Shown piece after piece: positions 5,688 through 6,231 of a DNA stretch of 6,231 nucleotides. The stretch's first letter is position 1, and each line of letters begins with the position of its first letter. The translations under genes and the position numbers were made by a program. The stretch is from Bacteroidota bacterium (GTDB lineage Bacteria; Bacteroidota; Bacteroidia; Chitinophagales; Chitinophagaceae), in the NCBI GenBank assembly GCA_029778965.1, contig JAKPBL010000311.1, positions 1-6,231 of the forward strand, read 5' to 3'. The notes below the pieces were generated by a model, which was not told the DNA's origin, made no database searches, and saw nothing but the letters and a program-made list of their open reading frames with translations.

Positions 5688-5864
5688 ATGGAAAAACTTA
5701 GAAAAAAGAAGGTTTATGCGAAAATTCGCAGCAGGACATATGACGACATAGCTATACCTGAAATTCGCCTAGAAGGCAGGTGGCTCGAAAAACTTGGTTT
5801 CAAACAAGGACAAGAAATTGCTATCCAGCAGGAAGTACACAAGCTGACAATCACGGTCCTGTAG
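5688..5864 (+). CDS. SymE-like small protein (candidate toxin)
   Basis: ATG at 5688 to TAG at 5862-5864, with a TAA in frame directly after, gives 58 residues. Residues 21-57 match the SymE toxin domain: IPEIRLEGRWLEKLGF (23-38), then KQGQEIAIQQEVHKLTITV. This is an AbrB/SpoVT-like swapped-hairpin fold, with the hallmark P-E-I-R-L-x-G-x-W-L and a G-F-x-x-G turn. The first 20 residues are basic (RKKKVYAKIRSR), suiting nucleic-acid binding. E. coli SymE (113 residues) is SOS-induced, toxic when overproduced, and held down by the antisense RNA SymR; this homologue is about half that length, as many Bacteroidota members seem to be. Here the partner appears to be the divergent XRE gene, and I see no antisense RNA promoter. 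Toxicity is inferred from family only; a DNA-binding regulator role is possible. Confidence 0.85.
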   Translation: MEKLRKKKVYAKIRSRTYDDIAIPEIRLEGRWLEKLGFKQGQEIAIQQEVHKLTITVL

Positions 5865-5872
5865 TAACTATC

Positions 5873-5882
5873 TGCGCCCAAC
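5873..5882 (+). repeat. Inverse core, TGCGCCCAAC
   Basis: Exact reverse complement of 5329-5338. It starts 8 bases after the SymE stop codon. Its last seven bases GCCCAAC fit the integron inverse core RYYYAAC. It opens the long imperfect inverted repeat that runs to 6037. Confidence 0.5.
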
Positions 5883-6040
5883 AGAGTGGTTTTGCGTTAT
5901 GGCGGCGATAGGATATATGATCGACAGCAGTAATTCTAATCAGCGGTATATCGGGGTAAGTCGCTGACCGGAAAGCAAGTCCCTTAACCCAGCATTTGTA
6001 ATTCTAATACCACCACAACGCAAAGCCCCCGCCGTTGCCT
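5876..6040 (+). repeat. attC-like imperfect inverted repeat
   Basis: The two ends can fold on each other. On the left, CAAC (5879-5882), an 8-base spacer, TTTGCGTT (5891-5898) and ATGGCGG (5899-5905). On the right, CCACCAC (6010-6016), AACGCAAA (6017-6024), a 9-base spacer GCCCCCGCC and GTTG (6034-6037). CAAC:GTTG and the 8-bp block pair perfectly, and the inner 7 bases pair at 5 of 7. The two spacers differ by one base, as attC sites do with their extrahelical bases. The loop contains a secondary hairpin GGGTAAG (5954-5960) with CTTAACCC (5983-5990) and an 11-base direct repeat GTAATTCTAAT (5930-5940, 5998-6008). At about 165 bases it is longer than most described attC sites, and the right-hand core GTTGCCT does not fit GTTRRRY beyond GTTR. 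Confidence 0.5.
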
Positions 6041-6080
6041 GCAATGCCAATAAAAGTATTCGCTGAGGTCAGTTACATAG

Positions 6081-6088
6081 AAAGGTGA
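6081..6088 (+). promoter_or_regulatory. Shine-Dalgarno-like sequence AAAGGTGA
   Basis: A purine-rich AAAGGTGA lies 7 bases before the ATG at 6096. It is one of the few ribosome-binding-like sites in this window and supports that start codon. Confidence 0.5.
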
Positions 6089-6095
6089 ATAATTT

Positions 6096-6231
6096 ATGGA
6101 GTTCTTTTGGATGATACCTCTTTATCTATTAGTGCCGGTGGCGGGCTTCTTTCTTCTTTTTAAGGGGTTTAACGTAGGTAAGGGACAGGGATATAGAATG
6201 ATTATCTTTGGTTTTTTACTTTTATTACTCC
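6096..6231 (+). CDS. Small membrane protein, 3' end cut by the window
   Basis: An open frame from the ATG at 6096 runs off the right edge with 45 codons visible. Residues about 3-22 (FFWMIPLYLLVPVAGFFLLF) are a strong membrane segment, followed by a short polar loop KGFNVGKGQGYR and the start of a second hydrophobic segment (MIIFGFLLLLL). The start is supported by AAAGGTGA upstream. I do not recognise the family. It is 62 bases inside the second proposed cassette (starting 6034), which fits the usual close placement of a cassette gene to its core site. Confidence 0.6.
   Translation, partial: MEFFWMIPLYLLVPVAGFFLLFKGFNVGKGQGYRMIIFGFLLLLL

Larger units (their letters stand above)
5329..6033 (+). 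mobile_element. Candidate integron-like gene cassette carrying the XRE/SymE pair
   Basis: The unit starts at GTTGGGCGCA and ends just before the next GTT at 6034. It contains the XRE gene (reverse), the SymE-like gene (forward) and a long imperfect inverted repeat at its 3' end. GTTGGGC matches the integron core GTTRRRY, and GCCCAAC (5876-5882) matches the inverse core RYYYAAC. The first ten bases of the unit are the exact reverse complement of 5873-5882, as expected for a cassette whose recombination site is completed by its own first bases when circular. CGTTGGGCGCAAT (5328-5340) and CGTTGCCTGCAAT (6033-6045) agree at 10 of 13 positions, marking two equivalent boundaries. Base composition is lower in GC than the genes to the left (21 of 60 in 5401-5460; 39 of 60 in 601-660). 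No integrase is in the window, and the left neighbour lacks a clear recombination site. Confidence 0.45.

Noticed and set aside
5329..5882. GTTGGGCGCA / TGCGCCCAAC as terminal inverted repeats of a small transposon or MITE
   Set aside because: There is no target-site duplication (flanks are ...atacatac and agagtggt...), no transposase, and the right copy continues into a longer fold ending at another GTT, which fits a recombination site better.
5101..5969. GTCGCTGACC present at 5101-5110 and 5960-5969
   Set aside because: The match stops after 10 bases and the flanks differ. Several 10-base matches are expected by chance in a window of this size.

Overview
The window looks like a piece of a Bacteroidota chromosome, probably Chitinophagaceae-like; this is inferred from gene content and signals, not from a marker gene. 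Supporting signs are a large secreted-type quinoprotein dehydrogenase fused to PKD and cytochrome c domains, start codons mostly without Shine-Dalgarno sequences, a Bacteroidota-type -7 promoter box (TAnnTTTG) before one gene, and a TetX-like flavoprotein with an AraC-type regulator.

Layout. (1) 1-1929: 3' part of a PQQ-dependent sugar dehydrogenase-like protein with PKD and c-type cytochrome domains, cut by the left edge. (2) 1930-2424: a 495-base gap with a dispersed 'cgcaaag' repeat, a three-copy tandem repeat of about 24 bases and a strong intrinsic terminator; the last two may belong to a small RNA. (3) 2425-5045: three tightly spaced forward genes, probably one operon: a DUF2007-like two-TM membrane protein, an AraC-family regulator, and a FAD monooxygenase of the TetX type. 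(4) 5046-5328: a non-coding or decayed spacer with a GC-rich block and two hairpins. (5) 5329-6033: an AT-richer accessory unit with a divergent pair, an XRE-family regulator (minus strand) and a 58-residue SymE-like protein (plus strand). (6) 6034-6231: start of the next unit, with a small membrane protein cut by the right edge.

The most interesting signal is in (5). The XRE/SymE pair begins with GTTGGGCGCA (5329) and is followed by its perfect reverse complement TGCGCCCAAC (5873-5882). The latter opens a long imperfect inverted repeat that ends at a second GTT (6034). GTTGGGC fits the integron core GTTRRRY and GCCCAAC fits the inverse core RYYYAAC. Complementarity between a cassette's first bases and the start of its own 3' recombination site is the classical signature of an integron gene cassette. 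I therefore read 5329-6033 as a candidate cassette carrying a toxin-antitoxin-like module, followed by a second cassette. No integrase is visible, so this is a hypothesis.

How the genes may work together: the AraC regulator probably controls its own operon, including the monooxygenase. The XRE protein probably represses the shared XRE/SymE promoter region, where a near-perfect dyad sits between the SymE -7 box and its ATG. SymE-like toxicity held in check by a linked gene would stabilise the cassette.
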